A stretch of DNA of 64,000 nucleotides from Martinezella tropici (GCF_008370325.1 NZ_VNIP01000010.1:248001-312000), one strand, 5' to 3'; positions 18,322 through 30,826 are shown, numbered from the stretch's first letter. Notes: generated by a model not told the origin, from the letters alone. A program made the numbers and translations.

Positions 18322-18711
18322 ATGAACGACAGCGTCAAACCGAGAGGCGAGTTGACATTGCGCACGCTTGCCATGCCCGCAGACGCCAATCCTGCCGGCG
18401 ATATCTTCGGCGGCTGGGTCATGGCGCAGATGGACTTGGCAAGCGGCATCCGCGCGGCCGAACGCGCGCGTGGCCGCGTTGTCACGGCGGCCGTGAAGGA
18501 GATGGCTTTCGAGCTGCCGGTCAAGATCGGCGACACGCTGAGCGTCTTCACCGACATCGACCGCGTCGGGCGCACCTCGATCACGCTGAATGTCGAAGCC
18601 TGGGCGCACCGGGCGCGCTTCCACACGTTGGAAAAAGTCACCGCCGCAACATTTATCATGGTCGCGCTTGACGAGAATGGAGCGCCGAAGGCCGTACCAG
18701 AGGAGAGCTGA
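18322..18711 (+). CDS. Acyl-CoA thioesterase (YciA-like hotdog)
   Basis: 129 residues with a single hotdog fold. The signature NPAGDIFGGWVMAQMDLA at about residues 24-41 contains the catalytic Asp of the YciA/acyl-CoA hydrolase family. It hydrolyses acyl-CoA to free acid and CoA in the cytoplasm, usually as a hexamer. The ATG at 18322 has CAGGAG upstream. It lies 4 nt before the start of a membrane protein gene and is probably co-transcribed with it. The 245 nt upstream (18077-18321) hold only the divergent promoters. Confidence 0.9.
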   Translation: MNDSVKPRGELTLRTLAMPADANPAGDIFGGWVMAQMDLASGIRAAERARGRVVTAAVKEMAFELPVKIGDTLSVFTDIDRVGRTSITLNVEAWAHRARFHTLEKVTAATFIMVALDENGAPKAVPEES

Positions 18712-18715
18712 CGTT

Positions 18716-19306
18716 ATGGGCCCAGCACATACGCCAGAAGTCTACGTCTATATCCGGACGGTCATGAGCATGGTGATCGGCCTCTCGCTTGCCCAGCTTC
18801 TGACGAGGCTCGCCGGTTTCGTGCAATCGCCAGGCAAGAACAAGATCTACCTCGTCCATATCGGATGGGTATTGTCGATGTTCCTGTTCATCATCCATTT
18901 CTGGTGGTGGGAATATCGGCTGCAATCCGTCGCGCAGATCAATTTCGGCGTCTACCTCTTTCTCATCTGCTTCTGCTGCCTCTTCTATTTCCTGTGCGTC
19001 TTGCTAAATCCGCCCTCGGTCGAGGATTACGGCGGCTTCGAGGAGTATTTCATCTCCCGCCGCCGCTGGTTTTTCGGTCTGCTTGCGGTGACTTACGCCG
19101 TCGATCTCATCGATACATTGCTGAAGGGCGAGGCCTATTTCCACTCCCTCGGCTGGGAATATCCGATACGCAATGTCGTCTACGTCTTCCTGTGCATCAT
19201 TGCCGCGATCACCGCCAACCGGCGTTTCCAGGCTACATTCGTAATCGTCGGGCTGATCTATCAGATCACATGGATCTTTCGTCTCTACGATGTGCTTCCG
19301 GGATAA
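18716..19306 (+). CDS. Membrane protein of unknown function
   Basis: 196 residues from the ATG at 18716, 4 nt after the thioesterase stop. Six hydrophobic segments are visible at about residues 15-33, 48-66, 77-97, 115-133, 143-163 and 168-185. It contains no recognisable motif beyond aromatic-rich spans (FIIHFWWWEY). Position suggests it is co-transcribed with the thioesterase. I do not recognise a family. Confidence 0.65.
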   Translation: MGPAHTPEVYVYIRTVMSMVIGLSLAQLLTRLAGFVQSPGKNKIYLVHIGWVLSMFLFIIHFWWWEYRLQSVAQINFGVYLFLICFCCLFYFLCVLLNPPSVEDYGGFEEYFISRRRWFFGLLAVTYAVDLIDTLLKGEAYFHSLGWEYPIRNVVYVFLCIIAAITANRRFQATFVIVGLIYQITWIFRLYDVLPG

Positions 19307-19426
19307 GGTTCGCATTCCACCTGGCGGAAAATGACCGCCATTTCCATGGTCCAGAATCCTTGACCAAGACATCGCCATATTGTTCAGATCGATTGTCGTC
19401 TGGGACACTGGTGGGGGACTCAAGTC

Positions 19427-21019
19427 TTGAAGACAAAGAGCTATGCATTGGGATTGGCGCTCGCTCTTTCGATGCCCTGGCTTGCTTATGCCGAAGATCC
19501 CGCTCCGGGGCCGGCCAATACCACGATCGACCTGAAATACTGGGTGGAATTCGCAAATCAGGGCAATCCGGCCGCGCAATACGGCCTCGGCTATCGCTAT
19601 GCCAACGGCCAGGGCGTGGAACGGGATGATGCCCAGGCGGTCGATTGGTATCGGAAATCGGCGGACCAGGGCAATGCTCAGGCGCAGTATGCGCTGGCCT
19701 ATATGTATGCCAGCGGTCGCGGCGTCGATGCCGATCTGAAACAGGCGAACGACTGGTATCTGAGGGCGGCGCAGCGGGGCAATGCCGATGCTCAATACGC
19801 CATCGGCTACTCCTACGCCAATGGCCGGGGCATGGATGTCGATAAAGAAGACGCCGTAAGCTGGTACCAGAAATCCGCCACCCAGGGTCAGGCGCAGGCC
19901 CAATATGCGCTCGGCTACATGTATGCAAACGGCCTCGGCATCGATGAGGACAAGGCCATCGCACTCGGCTGGTATCGCAAGGCGGCCGATCAGGGCCGCT
20001 CTGATGCCCAATACGCCGTCGGCTATATGTATGACAACGGCCAAGGCACGGAGGAAGATCAGAAACAGGCCGTCGCCTGGTACAAAAAAGCGGGTGATCA
20101 GGGAAGCGCGCAAGCCCAATATGCCGTCGGCTACTCCTATGCCAATGGCAGGGGCGTCGAGCAGGACGATGCTGAAGCCTATTCCTGGTACACGAAGGCG
20201 GCCGAAGGAGGCCGCGCCGATGCGCAATATGCCGTCGGCTATAGCCTTGCGAACGGAACGGGTGTCGCTCGTGACTATCGGCAGGCACTTCAATGGTATC
20301 GCAAGGCGGCCGATCAGGGGCGCCCGGAGGCTCAATATGCCATCGGCTATCTCTATGCCAATGGCCAGGGCGTCAAGGTCGACGACGGAAGTGCGGTGAA
20401 GTGGTACCGCAGGGCCGCTGCACAGGGCGACGTGCAGGGCGAATACGCCCTCGCTTATATGTATGCGGGCGGTCGCGGCGTCGCGAAGGACAACGGCAAG
20501 GCGTTCGAGTGGTATGGGAAGGCCGCCGGCCAGGGACATGCAGATGCGCAATACGCCTTAGGCTACATGTACGACAATGGCCAAGGGACAAAACCGGACA
20601 AAGCGGCGGCGGCAAGCTGGTACCGCAAGGCCGCCGACCAGAACAATGCACAAGGTCAGTACGCCCTCGCCTATCTTTATTATCAGGGCACCGGCGTAGC
20701 CAAGGACTATGGTCAGGCTGCCGACCTGTTTCGCAAGGCCGCCGCTCAGGGCGACGCCCGTGCGGAATATGGTCTTGGATATATGTATTATAACGGGCAT
20801 GGCGTACCAAAGGACTCCACAATTGCCGCAGATTGGTTCAACAAGGCAGCGGCAAAAGGATTGCCGGAAGCGCAGCACGGCCTCGGCTACATGGAAGCCA
20901 ACGGCGAGGGTCCGATCAAGGATCTCGGACCATTGGGACAGGGAACCGCCGGAAAGAGGGGCGCCGGCGACATGACAGGCTGGGTCATATTTCACTTGCT
21001 GATGGCACTCTTGCCCTAA
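19427..21019 (+). CDS. Secreted Sel1-repeat protein, 13 repeats
   Basis: 530 residues starting with TTG at 19427, which has GGGGGA 8 nt upstream. A Sec signal peptide (residues 1-22, ending AYA) is followed by 13 tandem Sel1 repeats of 36 residues, each close to the pattern AxxGxxxAQYxLGYMYxxGxGVxxD plus WYxKA. The last repeat is degenerate, and a hydrophobic C-terminal tail of about 15 residues follows. Sel1 arrays are protein-binding superhelices; rhizobial members such as ExoR regulate signalling from the periplasm. Partner and role are unknown. The 108-bp repeat unit is visible at DNA level. A second Sel1 gene follows after 56 nt. Confidence 0.88.
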   Translation: MKTKSYALGLALALSMPWLAYAEDPAPGPANTTIDLKYWVEFANQGNPAAQYGLGYRYANGQGVERDDAQAVDWYRKSADQGNAQAQYALAYMYASGRGVDADLKQANDWYLRAAQRGNADAQYAIGYSYANGRGMDVDKEDAVSWYQKSATQGQAQAQYALGYMYANGLGIDEDKAIALGWYRKAADQGRSDAQYAVGYMYDNGQGTEEDQKQAVAWYKKAGDQGSAQAQYAVGYSYANGRGVEQDDAEAYSWYTKAAEGGRADAQYAVGYSLANGTGVARDYRQALQWYRKAADQGRPEAQYAIGYLYANGQGVKVDDGSAVKWYRRAAAQGDVQGEYALAYMYAGGRGVAKDNGKAFEWYGKAAGQGHADAQYALGYMYDNGQGTKPDKAAAASWYRKAADQNNAQGQYALAYLYYQGTGVAKDYGQAADLFRKAAAQGDARAEYGLGYMYYNGHGVPKDSTIAADWFNKAAAKGLPEAQHGLGYMEANGEGPIKDLGPLGQGTAGKRGAGDMTGWVIFHLLMALLP

Positions 21020-21075
21020 CGGTCGCGAAGAGCTTGTCATCTCGAAAGAACGGATTTTCGACTGCGGGGTAGATC

Positions 21076-22140
21076 GTGAATTGGAAAATGGGGGCAGTAG
21101 CTTTGCTCTTCGCGCTGGCGTCGACGGGGACGGCGCATGCCGATGTCGGGCGGAACAGCTATGATCGTGGAGACTTCAAGACCGGCGCGGACTACTGGCG
21201 CCCCTTGGCAAACAAGGGCAACGTCGCGGCCCAGCTGAAACTCGGGCAAATGTACGAGCAAGGTAGCGGCGTCGAGAAAAACTACACGTCGGCGCTCAGC
21301 TGGTACAAGAAAGCCGCCGATCAGGGCAATGCCGAAGCGCAATTCAACGTCGGCACCATGTACGATCAGGGCAAAGGCATCGCCGCTGACAAGGGCCAGG
21401 CCGTTCTCTGGTACAAGAAGGCGGCTGCACAGGGCTACCTCAATGCGCAATACAATCTCGGCGTCGTCTACGACACCGGCGAAGGCGCTCTCAAGGACAA
21501 GCCGCAGGCTTTTGCCTGGTACAGCAAGGCCGCCCAGCAGGGCGATATGGATGCGCAGTTCAATGTCGGCACCATGTACGACCAAGGCGATGGCACAGAC
21601 AAGGACAAGCGCAAGGCCGCAATGTGGTATCTCAAGGCCGCTGAGCAGGGGAAGGTCGAGGCGCAGTACAATCTCGGCATCATGTATCGCGACGGCGAGG
21701 GTGTCGCCAAGGACGGCGCGACAGCCCTTTCCTGGTTCAAAAAAGCGGGCGATCAGGGCGATCCCAGCGCGCAGTTCAACGTCGGGGCGATGTATGCCGA
21801 TGGCGACGGGGTGAAGCAGGACGACGGCCAGGCCATCGGCTGGTTCCTCAAGGCCGCGGCGCAGAACGACGTCGAAGCCGAATATAATCTCGGCGTCATG
21901 TTCCGCGACGGCGAAGGTATCGATAAGAACGGCCCAAAGGCGATCTATTGGTTCGAACGGGCGGCGGCGCATCGCTATGCCGATGCCGCCTACAATCTCG
22001 GCATGATGTATCGCGACGGTGACGGCGTTCCGTCGGATTCCGCCAAGGCGCTGGAATGGTTCCGCAAGGCAAAGCGCTTGGGTTATGAGGGCGGCTCCGA
22101 CAAGGATGATCCCTCGAACGAACAAGGCATCCCCATCTGA
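21076..22140 (+). CDS. Secreted Sel1-repeat protein, 8 repeats
   Basis: 354 residues with a GTG start at 21076. A signal peptide (cleaved near AHA, residue 22) precedes eight 36-residue Sel1 repeats with FNVG or YNLG cores and a hydrophilic C-terminal tail ending in EQGIPI. The repeats differ in consensus from the neighbouring 530-residue protein (QFNVGTMYDQG against QYALGYMYANG), so the pair is an old duplication or separate recruitment rather than a recent copy. It is likely periplasmic. A small ORF or promoter was looked for in the 138-nt gap that follows and not found. Confidence 0.88.
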   Translation: MNWKMGAVALLFALASTGTAHADVGRNSYDRGDFKTGADYWRPLANKGNVAAQLKLGQMYEQGSGVEKNYTSALSWYKKAADQGNAEAQFNVGTMYDQGKGIAADKGQAVLWYKKAAAQGYLNAQYNLGVVYDTGEGALKDKPQAFAWYSKAAQQGDMDAQFNVGTMYDQGDGTDKDKRKAAMWYLKAAEQGKVEAQYNLGIMYRDGEGVAKDGATALSWFKKAGDQGDPSAQFNVGAMYADGDGVKQDDGQAIGWFLKAAAQNDVEAEYNLGVMFRDGEGIDKNGPKAIYWFERAAAHRYADAAYNLGMMYRDGDGVPSDSAKALEWFRKAKRLGYEGGSDKDDPSNEQGIPI

Positions 22141-22278
22141 TCCTGCTGGGCAGACCGATCACCGCTCAGATCTTGCCGTTCCCCCGGCGAATCGCAGCAA
22201 AGCGTGCTAATTCCTGCAGCTTGAAGTATTCAAAGCTTATGCCTGATTACCGCAAAGCGCATTGAACCGGGGGAGTTC

Positions 22279-23115
22279 ATGAGTTTTTCCACATCCGACT
22301 ACCAGATGGCCTCCCTTCCGCCTCGCCATTTCTGGAGGCGGTTCGGTGCCTATGCGATCGATATCATCATCTTCCAGATCGCTTTCGTACTCCTATTTCT
22401 CGCAATATCGGCGGTGACGCCGTGGGACCTGACCTTGCCGTTTCTTCGCGAGCAACAATGCGAGGAGACCACGGCGGGGCCGCTCATTCCGAAGGTAGAA
22501 GCCGAATGGCCTCTGCAGGCCGGCGAGACGAGAAGCAACCAGCTCTGCCGCATATCCTGGCTGGGCAGCAAGGGATACACCGTCTTCGTTTCGATCGTTG
22601 TCTCGCAGCAGGGATCGACCACGATGAAGCGCGCGTTTTCCATACCGGTCGGCGGCGATGGCAATCCGATCGATCCGAATATAACGGAGAGGCCGAGTTC
22701 CAGTATCGTGCTGCTGCTCCTTCCGTTCGCCTTCGCCTATTGCTCGGCCGACGGCAGGCGAACGCCAGGCAAGCGGGTGACATCGCTGCGGGTAACGACG
22801 GTTGAAAACGGCGCCCTGCCCTTCGGACTTGCGGCCAAACGCGAAATGCTCAAATTTCTGCCATTGATGCTGCTGGCAATCTTCGATCTGGCCAGCCTGT
22901 TCGAGTCGCGCCTGTATTCGCCTCCGATCGAAGAGATGATCCAGCAGGCGCGAGACATAAATCCTCTCAGCGCCAGCGGCTTCCTGGCCGTGACCGGAGC
23001 GTTGGCGCCGCTTCTGTTGGTGTTCGCGTTCGTCTGGTGGCTTTTCCCATTGATCATATGGCGCGGCCAGACCTTCTACGACCGCTTCTGCGACACGATG
23101 GTCGTCAAGAATTGA
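22279..23115 (+). CDS. RDD-family membrane protein
   Basis: 278 residues with an RDD domain: an RRFGAYAIDIIIF first helix near residues 18-35 (Arg and Asp of the RDD signature), a second hydrophobic segment at about 135-150 followed by the GRRTPGKRVTSLRV motif, and two further helices at about 190-210 and 237-258. Between helices 1 and 2 is a 90-residue loop with two Cys that probably faces the periplasm. GGGGGAG precedes the ATG. RDD proteins are diverse (some are Na+/H+ antiporters); the function here is unknown. Confidence 0.82.
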   Translation: MSFSTSDYQMASLPPRHFWRRFGAYAIDIIIFQIAFVLLFLAISAVTPWDLTLPFLREQQCEETTAGPLIPKVEAEWPLQAGETRSNQLCRISWLGSKGYTVFVSIVVSQQGSTTMKRAFSIPVGGDGNPIDPNITERPSSSIVLLLLPFAFAYCSADGRRTPGKRVTSLRVTTVENGALPFGLAAKREMLKFLPLMLLAIFDLASLFESRLYSPPIEEMIQQARDINPLSASGFLAVTGALAPLLLVFAFVWWLFPLIIWRGQTFYDRFCDTMVVKN

Positions 23116-23240
23116 TCGTCGGCGTAAACCCGCGGGGTATCACCATGGCGTTGGGGATTGCCTTGGCGCAGGAAGAGATGAAAGAGTAGCGCCACGCCGG
23201 GCCTCAATTGCTGCTCCTTCTCCTGCGAGGATAGATCGCC

Positions 23241-23750
23241 GTGAACCTGAAATATCTCATGTCCCTCGTCTTGCCCCTGCCGCCGCTTCACATGGCTTTG
23301 CTTGCCGCGGCGATCGTCTTGCCGCCGCTGCCGCTAACGGCAACGCCGGCGGAAGCCGCGCCGGGCTCGTGCTGGTCGCTGCTGCAGAGCAAGTTCGGTC
23401 CGGAGATCGAAAAATCGGTGAATGAGGCCGATCCGTGCAAGAAGCTGCCGGGTGTCGATCACAAGGACAAGTTCGAGGTGAAGTCGCTCGACGTCTGCGA
23501 CGCTCCGAACGGAGGCGTTCAGATCAACGCCCGTGCCGAAATGGCCTGCAAGTCGCATGGGGTCCTCAAGACGACGATCAAGGGTGAGCTGGATGCTTCG
23601 ATGACGGTCGATGTCGGCGCCTGCCACATTACCGACCTGCGTGTCGGTATCAACGGCCCCATCGGCGAGTTGATATCCTCCGTCGGCGGCCTGCAGGATC
23701 TGGCGCGCGGCTTTGCCCAGGCCAAGATCTCGGAAATCTGTGGAAAGTGA
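23241..23750 (+). CDS. Secreted hypothetical protein
   Basis: 169 residues with a GTG start at 23241. A long signal peptide (residues 1-39, ending AEAA) precedes a mature region of about 130 residues with six Cys (in GSCWS, DPCKK, DVCDA, MACKS, GACHI and EICGK), consistent with three disulfides in the periplasm. I do not recognise a family. It lies 125 nt after the RDD gene and is followed by a rhizobial palindromic repeat. Confidence 0.6.
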   Translation: MNLKYLMSLVLPLPPLHMALLAAAIVLPPLPLTATPAEAAPGSCWSLLQSKFGPEIEKSVNEADPCKKLPGVDHKDKFEVKSLDVCDAPNGGVQINARAEMACKSHGVLKTTIKGELDASMTVDVGACHITDLRVGINGPIGELISSVGGLQDLARGFAQAKISEICGK

Positions 23751-23779
23751 AGAAGGGCCGCTAAAGATCGCCGGCCCTT

Positions 23780-23883
23780 AGAGCAATTCCAGGAAAAGTG
23801 CGTAGCGGTTTTCCGTCCGGAATTGCGGGAAAACAAGGAAGATCGAGCGGTTCAGAGATTTCGTGAAAAGCTAAACCGCTCGG
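23780..23883 (+). repeat. Two-hairpin intergenic repeat, copy 1
   Basis: A composite of two adjacent imperfect palindromes: GCAATTCC...GGAATTGC (23783-23826) and GAGCGGTT...AACCGCTC (about 23854-23882). The first half is nearly identical to 63671-63716, and the whole resembles the inverted copy at 30967-31071. All three lie just after the end of a gene. This is a rhizobial short intergenic repeat of RIME type. Confidence 0.85.
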
Positions 23884-23904
23884 GGCAGTATGACGACAAC
23901 CGGT

Positions 23905-25155
23905 TCAGGTTTGCATGACGCTATCGGCTTGCCCCGCGTCCTTGTCGCCAAACCGGACTCCTTTTTTCTCGAAGCCGAAGCCGGCAAACAATGCCACGAC
24001 GACGGCCACAATGCAGGCGACGATCAACAGCGCCAGGGCGTAGTCGCCGTTCCACTGCTTCGCCAATCCCGACTGGATCGAGGCATTGCCCGACGCCAGC
24101 AGATTGCCGAGCTGATAGGCAAATCCGGGGAACGTGCCGCGCACCTCGTCGGGTGACAATTCGTTGAGATGCACGGGGACGATGCCCCAGGCACCTTGCA
24201 CGAAAAGCTGCATCATGAAGGCGCCGATCGCGAGCATCACCGGTCCCTGCCCGTAGACCCAGAGCGGCGCGACCGGGATGGCCAGCAGCGCGGCGATGAC
24301 GATGGCGCGACGACGGCCGATGCGCTGCGACAACACGCCGAAAGACAAACCGCCGACGATGGCCCCGATATTGTAGACGATGGCGATGGCGCCGACCGTG
24401 TAGGAATCATATTGCCGCTGGGTTTCCAGGAATGTCGGATAAAGGTCCTGGGTGCCATGGCTGAAGAAGTTGAACGCGGTCATCAGAAGCACGGCCCAGA
24501 TGAATAGCGGAATATTCTCTCGCAGCACGGTAAGGAATGGCCGCTGCGGTTTGGATTGCCGCTGCAGGAAAGCCGGCGATTCCTGCACACTGCGCCTGAT
24601 GTAAAGCACCAGCAGCGCCGGCAGCGCACCGACGATGAACATGCCGCGCCAGCCGATGATCGGAAACAGCAGGAAGAACACGATCGAGGCAATCAGATAG
24701 CCGGAAGGATAGCCGGCCTGCAGGATGCCGGACACGAGGCCGCGCGACTCCTCCGGTATCGTCTCCATCGTGAGCGACGCACCTACGCCCCATTCACCGC
24801 CCATGGCCACGCCGAAAAGCGCGCGCAAAACCAGGAACATCGTCAAACCGGTCGAAAAACCGGTCAGAAACTCGAAGATGGAATAAAGCAGCACGTCGAC
24901 CATCAAGGTCGTGCGCCGGCCGAAGCGATCCGCCGCAAGACCGAAGATCAGCGCGCCGAGCGGCCGCATGGCGAGGGTAAGAAAGATCGCCACGGCAACC
25001 GCCGGAACGTCCGTGTGAAATTCTTCGGCTATATGCTTGAGAACGAAAACCAAAATGAAGAAATCGAAAGCATCCAGCGTCCAGCCTAGATAGGCTGCGA
25101 TGACGGTGTTTCGTTGCTGGGGGGACAAGGAGCGTAAGCTATCCAATGCGGTCAT
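23905..25155 (-). CDS. MFS transporter, metabolite:H+ symporter type
   Basis: 416 residues and 12 hydrophobic segments. The first helix contains GWTLDAFDFF, the pattern of aromatic-acid and sialate proton symporters. The cytoplasmic loop 2-3 has GLAADRFGRRT, and an RIGRRRA loop marks the second half. The start is the second of two adjacent ATG codons because GGAGG is spaced 6 nt from it. The cargo is unknown; relatives carry aromatic acids, sialic acid or dicarboxylates. It faces uvrB across a 282-nt divergent region. Confidence 0.85.
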   Translation of the reverse strand: MTALDSLRSLSPQQRNTVIAAYLGWTLDAFDFFILVFVLKHIAEEFHTDVPAVAVAIFLTLAMRPLGALIFGLAADRFGRRTTLMVDVLLYSIFEFLTGFSTGLTMFLVLRALFGVAMGGEWGVGASLTMETIPEESRGLVSGILQAGYPSGYLIASIVFFLLFPIIGWRGMFIVGALPALLVLYIRRSVQESPAFLQRQSKPQRPFLTVLRENIPLFIWAVLLMTAFNFFSHGTQDLYPTFLETQRQYDSYTVGAIAIVYNIGAIVGGLSFGVLSQRIGRRRAIVIAALLAIPVAPLWVYGQGPVMLAIGAFMMQLFVQGAWGIVPVHLNELSPDEVRGTFPGFAYQLGNLLASGNASIQSGLAKQWNGDYALALLIVACIVAVVVALFAGFGFEKKGVRFGDKDAGQADSVMQT

Positions 25156-25437
25156 CATGATCCTCCGACCGGATGGCGGCGGCGAGGCGGGCAATACCGG
25201 ATGCCGTCGAAGCTGGGGGAACCCGGCGCTGGCCGGGCATGTCGACGTTGCGGCTGGTTCCTCCTTTGGCGCCTGCGAGGATCGCGCTATGCGGACTTTG
25301 GATCAGCGATAACGCATCGGCCGCCCTTGGGTTGTAACATATTTGACATCTCCGGCGAATGGAAAATCCACCATTCTGTTTCCCTTTTGTACCCTTTACC
25401 CCTTCACATCTGTGCGATCTGTCGCCATATTCGCGCC

Positions 25438-28371
<2,934 letters not shown>

Positions 28372-28555
28372 GGCGGCTGCCGTCCAAAAATCCGCCACTG
28401 CAGCTGCCGACTTATGAGGAGCGACGCCCTCGCAAACATCGAACGATGTCTTGCTGCCAGCGCGATAGCTCCTGCATGCGATGACATGACGAGGCCCACG
28501 GAGGGACGGAGGTATTCGCCCAGTGGGAAGCGATAGCAACCAGGGAGAGAGACCG

Positions 28556-29014
28556 ATGCCTGAATCTTTAATCGTCCGTCGCGAGACCCGTGTCTCGGCG
28601 CCGCCCGCAGCCGTCTTCGCGTTGCTGACCGATCCCGAAAAGATCCTGCGCTGGATGGGTACGGAAGCCAAGACCGAGCCACAGCCGGGCGGCATCTATC
28701 TCGTCAACGTCACCGGAGCCCGCAGCGCGCGCGGCTCCTTCCGTGAGGTCGTACCGGTCCATCGCCTCGCCTACAGCTTCGGCTGGGAAGGCAGCGAAGA
28801 AGTGCCGCCGGGATCGAGCCTGGTGGAGATCGATCTGATCGAGCAGCCGGATGGGACGCTGGTGCGCCTCACCCATTCGGGCCTGCCGACAGCAGAGCAA
28901 TGTGAAGCCCATGCAAAAGGTTGGGCACATTATCTCGACCGCATGGCCGAAGTGGCTGCGGGACGCGATCCGGGGCCAGATTCCATGCGTGGTCACGACG
29001 GCAAAAGCCAATGA
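28556..29014 (+). CDS. SRPBCC (AHSA1-like) domain protein
   Basis: 152 residues from the ATG at 28556, preceded by AGGGAGAGAG. One START-like/AHSA1 fold: VSAPPAAVFALLTDPEKILRWMGTEA at the N-terminus and WEGSEEVPPGSSLVEIDL in the middle, ending in the helix GWAHYLDRMAEVAAG. The family binds hydrophobic ligands or acts as Hsp90 co-chaperone-like proteins; many bacterial members sit beside ArsR regulators. None is visible here, so no partner can be named. Confidence 0.8.
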   Translation: MPESLIVRRETRVSAPPAAVFALLTDPEKILRWMGTEAKTEPQPGGIYLVNVTGARSARGSFREVVPVHRLAYSFGWEGSEEVPPGSSLVEIDLIEQPDGTLVRLTHSGLPTAEQCEAHAKGWAHYLDRMAEVAAGRDPGPDSMRGHDGKSQ

Positions 29015-29175
29015 CGCGCTGAATGCGGCACTATCATGCTCGATGTCCTGAAGAGCAAAGCTGTCACCGGCTGGCGACAGCAATTTCGCCTGCTGGATTG
29101 CTCTGATCCATGCGCTCTCACGAAGGTTGCACCGGCGAGGATGACAGCCTGCAAGCGGCGTGGCATGATCGCGGC

Positions 29176-30234
29176 ATGGATTTGCCCGCCCCCCTTGCCT
29201 GGCTGGTTGACGAAGCCGGCACCGCGCCCAGCCCCGAACGCTTCCTGGCCGATCTGGGCGGACATCTGCTGGCCGCCGGACTGCCCCTTACCGGCGGCGC
29301 CCTGACGCTTGCGGCACCGCATCCGATCATCACGCAACGTACCTGGCTTTGGCGAACCGAGACGGCCACGGTGATCGAAGCCCTCGGCTTTGCCGGCACG
29401 TCGCTCGGACAGGCCGGCCGCGACTGGCTCGGCGAGCTCGGCCCGACATGCGAGGAAACCATCGGCACCGCGCCCGGCAACTCGGTGCTGGCCTGGGCCG
29501 GCACCCGGCCCTTCACCCCTTCCGAAGTGGACAGCCTGCGCGAGATCGCGCGCTTTGCCGCGGCACCCCTCGAAGGCCTTGCCGCGCGCGCCGCTCTATC
29601 TGCCCTGCTCGAAGCCTATCTCGGCCGCAGAAGTGCCGCCCGGGTGCAGGCTGGTGCGCTTCATCGCAGCACCGGCGAGACCATTCGCGCAGCGCTGCTC
29701 TGCGCCGACCTGCGGGATTTCACGGCTCTCTCCGAAGCGACGGAGCCGACCGTCGTGATATCGGCCCTCGACGCCTGGTTCGATCGCGTTGCCGGCGCCG
29801 TGCACGCCTTCGGCGGCGAGGTCCTGAAGTTCATCGGCGATGGTGTGCTGGCAATCTTCCCGGTCACCGAAACGCCGGCGGAAGCCTGCGAAGCCGCGCT
29901 GCGCGCCGTCACCGCCATCCGCGCCGGCATGGCGCATCTCGACGCGACCCGGATGAACCAGGGCCTGCCGCCGCTCCCCTTCGGTGCTGCCCTGCATTTC
30001 GGTGACATGCTCTGGGGCAACATCGGCGCCGCCGACCGCCTGGACTTCACCGCTATCGGCCCCGCCGTCAACCTCGTCAGCCGATTGGAAGGCCTTTGCA
30101 GACCGCTCGGCCGTACTGTGCTGATCTCGGGTGCGCTTGCGGCGGAGACGACGATGCCGTTGGTGTCTTTGGGAGACTATGAGCTGCGCGGGATTGCCGA
30201 GCCTTGCGCGGTGTTTACGCTGGTGGAACACTAG
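29176..30234 (+). CDS. Class III adenylate/guanylate cyclase
   Basis: 352 residues from the ATG at 29176; an in-frame ATG at 29110 is equally open, and neither has a strong ribosome site. The N-terminal 150 residues form an uncharacterised soluble domain with no transmembrane segment. The C-terminal catalytic domain has the metal-binding Asp178 (CADLRDFTALSEA) and Asp222 (FIGDGVLAIFP), with Lys in LKFIGD and Asp in DFTAIG fitting ATP selection, and the NLVSRLE transition-state Asn and Arg. It is therefore probably an active cytosolic adenylate cyclase making cAMP. Rhizobia carry many such cyclases. Confidence 0.85.
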   Translation: MDLPAPLAWLVDEAGTAPSPERFLADLGGHLLAAGLPLTGGALTLAAPHPIITQRTWLWRTETATVIEALGFAGTSLGQAGRDWLGELGPTCEETIGTAPGNSVLAWAGTRPFTPSEVDSLREIARFAAAPLEGLAARAALSALLEAYLGRRSAARVQAGALHRSTGETIRAALLCADLRDFTALSEATEPTVVISALDAWFDRVAGAVHAFGGEVLKFIGDGVLAIFPVTETPAEACEAALRAVTAIRAGMAHLDATRMNQGLPPLPFGAALHFGDMLWGNIGAADRLDFTAIGPAVNLVSRLEGLCRPLGRTVLISGALAAETTMPLVSLGDYELRGIAEPCAVFTLVEH

Positions 30235-30613
30235 CACCGACGATGGCTTAAACCGGGGTCTGCACTATTGGCATTGCCGTACATCTTCATAAGCTCGCTC
30301 TCACTGCAGGCACGGGCATTCCCCAACCCCTTGAAATCCCCACCCTATCCTACCCGTTTCCCACCCTGGCCTAATATTACCCCTTGCCTTTTTCCACAAA
30401 CCCTGTCACCCATACGCATGCTCGGGCATTTTCATGCCGGTGACTGGACTGATTTGGTGATCCGCTTGCGCCAGGCAGCGGTTGGGTCTTTCGACCCGCG
30501 CAGACGTTCTTTCCCCGTACGTGACTTCTCGACTAGCTTTCGCATGTCGCGGGAGCAAAGCCGTCCGGGTTAATCCGGATAAACTAAGACTGATGGGTAA
30601 AGGACTATCCCCC
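30235..30613 (+). other. cspA upstream region and long 5' leader
   Basis: 379 nt without a gene. The first 180 nt are C-rich. A long untranslated leader is likely upstream of the cold-shock gene, as is usual for cspA family mRNAs, which fold differently at low temperature. No clear -35/-10 pair or riboswitch is recognised. A possible helix is TTGGGTCTTTCGACCCGC near 30481-30500. Confidence 0.4.
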
Positions 30614-30826
30614 ATGGCCACCAAGGGCACCGTAAAATTCTTCAACCAGGACAAGGGTTTTGGTTTCATCACTCCTGACGGCGGCGCTAAGGACGTTTTC
30701 GTCCATATCTCCGCTCTTCAGGCTTCCGGCATCCAGTCGCTGCGCGAAGGCCAGCAGGTCACGTTCGACACCGAGCCGGATCGCATGGGCAAGGGCCCGA
30801 AGGCCGTCAACATCCAGGCTAACTAA
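30614..30826 (+). CDS. cspA: CspA-family cold-shock protein
   Basis: 70 residues from the ATG at 30614. It is a single nucleic-acid-binding cold-shock domain with RNP1 KGFGFI and RNP2 VFVHIS, and the usual aromatic residues exposed on the RNA-binding face. It acts as an RNA chaperone that melts secondary structure, often at low temperature or on entry to stationary phase. The longer in-frame reading upstream is leader. AAAGGA lies about 11 nt before the start, and a strong terminator follows 30 nt after the stop, so it is monocistronic. Confidence 0.95.
   Translation: MATKGTVKFFNQDKGFGFITPDGGAKDVFVHISALQASGIQSLREGQQVTFDTEPDRMGKGPKAVNIQAN

Noticed and set aside
19004..20551. 515-residue minus-strand frame across the first Sel1 gene (similarly 21037-22125)
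   Set aside because: Periodic only because it mirrors the 108-bp Sel1 repeats; it has no signal peptide or motif of its own.
25378..25392. SOS (LexA) box upstream of uvrB, GTTT-N7-GTAC
   Set aside because: Two mismatches to the alphaproteobacterial GTTC-N7-GTTC consensus; not strong enough to report as an operator.
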